A stretch of DNA of 21,636 nucleotides. Source: Pelargonium cotyledonis. Taxonomy: Eukaryota > Streptophyta > Magnoliopsida > Geraniales > Geraniaceae. Each line of letters starts with the position of its first letter. The stretch's first letter is position 1. This document shows, piece by piece, positions 21,064-21,636 of this stretch. The translations under genes were made by a program, and so were the position numbers. The notes under the pieces were generated by a model. The model was given only the letters and a program-made list of their open reading frames with translations. It had not been told where the DNA came from and searched no databases. Where the stretch lies: assembly GCA_036897625.1 (NCBI GenBank), contig JAYMTA010001130.1, positions 1-21,636 of the forward strand, written 5' to 3'.

Positions 21064-21565
21064 GTAAAAATTTTGTCCCAAAAAAAGAATAAGTAACCAA
21101 AAAAAGAAGACCTTTTATGAATTGTGATTCTTTGATTCCACGGTCTATCGCACGGCCTATTCTGCTCTCTCTCTTCTTCTTCTTCTTCTTCTTCTCGGTT
21201 CCTTCACCTTCTCCCCCAAAACCCTCTGTGCTCGTCTCTCTCTCTCTCTCTCTCGCTACTCTGTGCTCTGCTGAATGTATTTTCTAAAGGAAGAACATAC
21301 ACAGAAGTCACTAAACTTTCGCCTTTGTTCTTTAAACTTTAAATTGTCAAGTGAGTTCAAAAACGAAAATTTTGTTCCCCTATCGTGAAGTTTTAACATA
21401 TTCCGTTACCAACTACTGAGTGTCGTTAAAAAAAATATTTTTTAAATATAAATAATAGAAATGATCATTTTGTCCTTAAATTTTTTAATATTTTGTCCTC
21501 TACTTTTTCTCAAATTTATAAGGACTTGTCATTAGGGTTTAAAAAAATTAATCGTTGAACCAAAA
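21064..21565. other. Divergent promoter region between DCL1 and the right-edge gene
   Basis: About 500 bp separates the candidate DCL1 TATA box from the ATG of the next gene on the opposite strand. It contains a CTT run (21173-21194) and a CT run (21235-21254) and is AT-rich beyond 21290. It may serve both genes; no specific factor-binding site is claimed. Confidence 0.45.
21173..21254 (+). repeat. (CTT)n and (CT)n microsatellites
   Basis: A CTT run at 21173-21194 and ten CT units at 21235-21254 are separated by a C-rich stretch. They could lie in the leader or promoter of the right-edge gene. Confidence 0.9.
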
Positions 21566-21636
21566 ATGACGGCGGTGGGGCGGACTCCGACAGAGGCAAG
21601 CGACGGCAGCTCAGCGGACTTCTACAGCGACGATGG
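21566..21636 (+). CDS. Start of an unidentified gene, cut by the window edge
   Basis: An ATG at 21566 opens a frame of 23 codons plus two bases that runs off the window: MTAVGRTPTEASDGSSADF, then acidic YSDD. Base composition turns abruptly GC-rich here compared with the AT-rich DNA before it, and the ATG follows an A-rich context (ccaaaaATGA), as plant starts often do. The visible part is low in complexity, rich in serine and acidic residues, and matches no family I recognise. It could also be a chance frame. Confidence 0.4.
   Translation, partial: MTAVGRTPTEASDGSSADFYSDD

Overview
The window is nuclear DNA of a flowering plant, probably a non-Brassicaceae eudicot. Introns begin and end in plant-type GT..AG (one GC..AG), intergenic DNA is AT-rich, and all three complete genes have clear plant families. 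Species is not determinable by eye.

Layout: 1-2200 is AT-rich intergenic DNA with a degenerate tandem repeat of about 145 bp. A three-exon gene (2433-4791, +) encodes a WAK-like receptor protein with a degenerate, probably inactive kinase domain (At2g46850 type). At 6469-8025 (+, with a 5'-leader intron starting at 5813) lies a 204-residue soluble inorganic pyrophosphatase, one of whose introns has U12-type (minor spliceosome) signals. Tail-to-tail with it, on the minus strand, is a complete 20-exon DICER-LIKE 1 gene (20701 down to 9055, 2019 residues as assembled here). All its exon phases join without a break and every Dicer domain is present: helicase, dimerisation domain, PAZ, two RNase III domains and two dsRNA-binding domains. 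At the right edge, divergent from DCL1, the first 23 codons of an unidentified gene begin at 21566.

DCL1 makes plant microRNAs, and the locus carries signs of two feedback loops. A miR162-complementary site exists only after exons 12 and 13 are joined. Intron 14 holds a fold-back of about 200 nt whose 3' arm resembles miR838, the microRNA produced from the same intron in Arabidopsis. The order kinase - pyrophosphatase - DCL1 combines in one segment neighbours that Arabidopsis has divided between two duplicated blocks (At1g01040/At1g01050 and At2g46850/At2g46860), so the window seems to keep the older, undivided order.

All coordinates come from reading splice signals and protein similarity by eye; no alignment or folding program was run.
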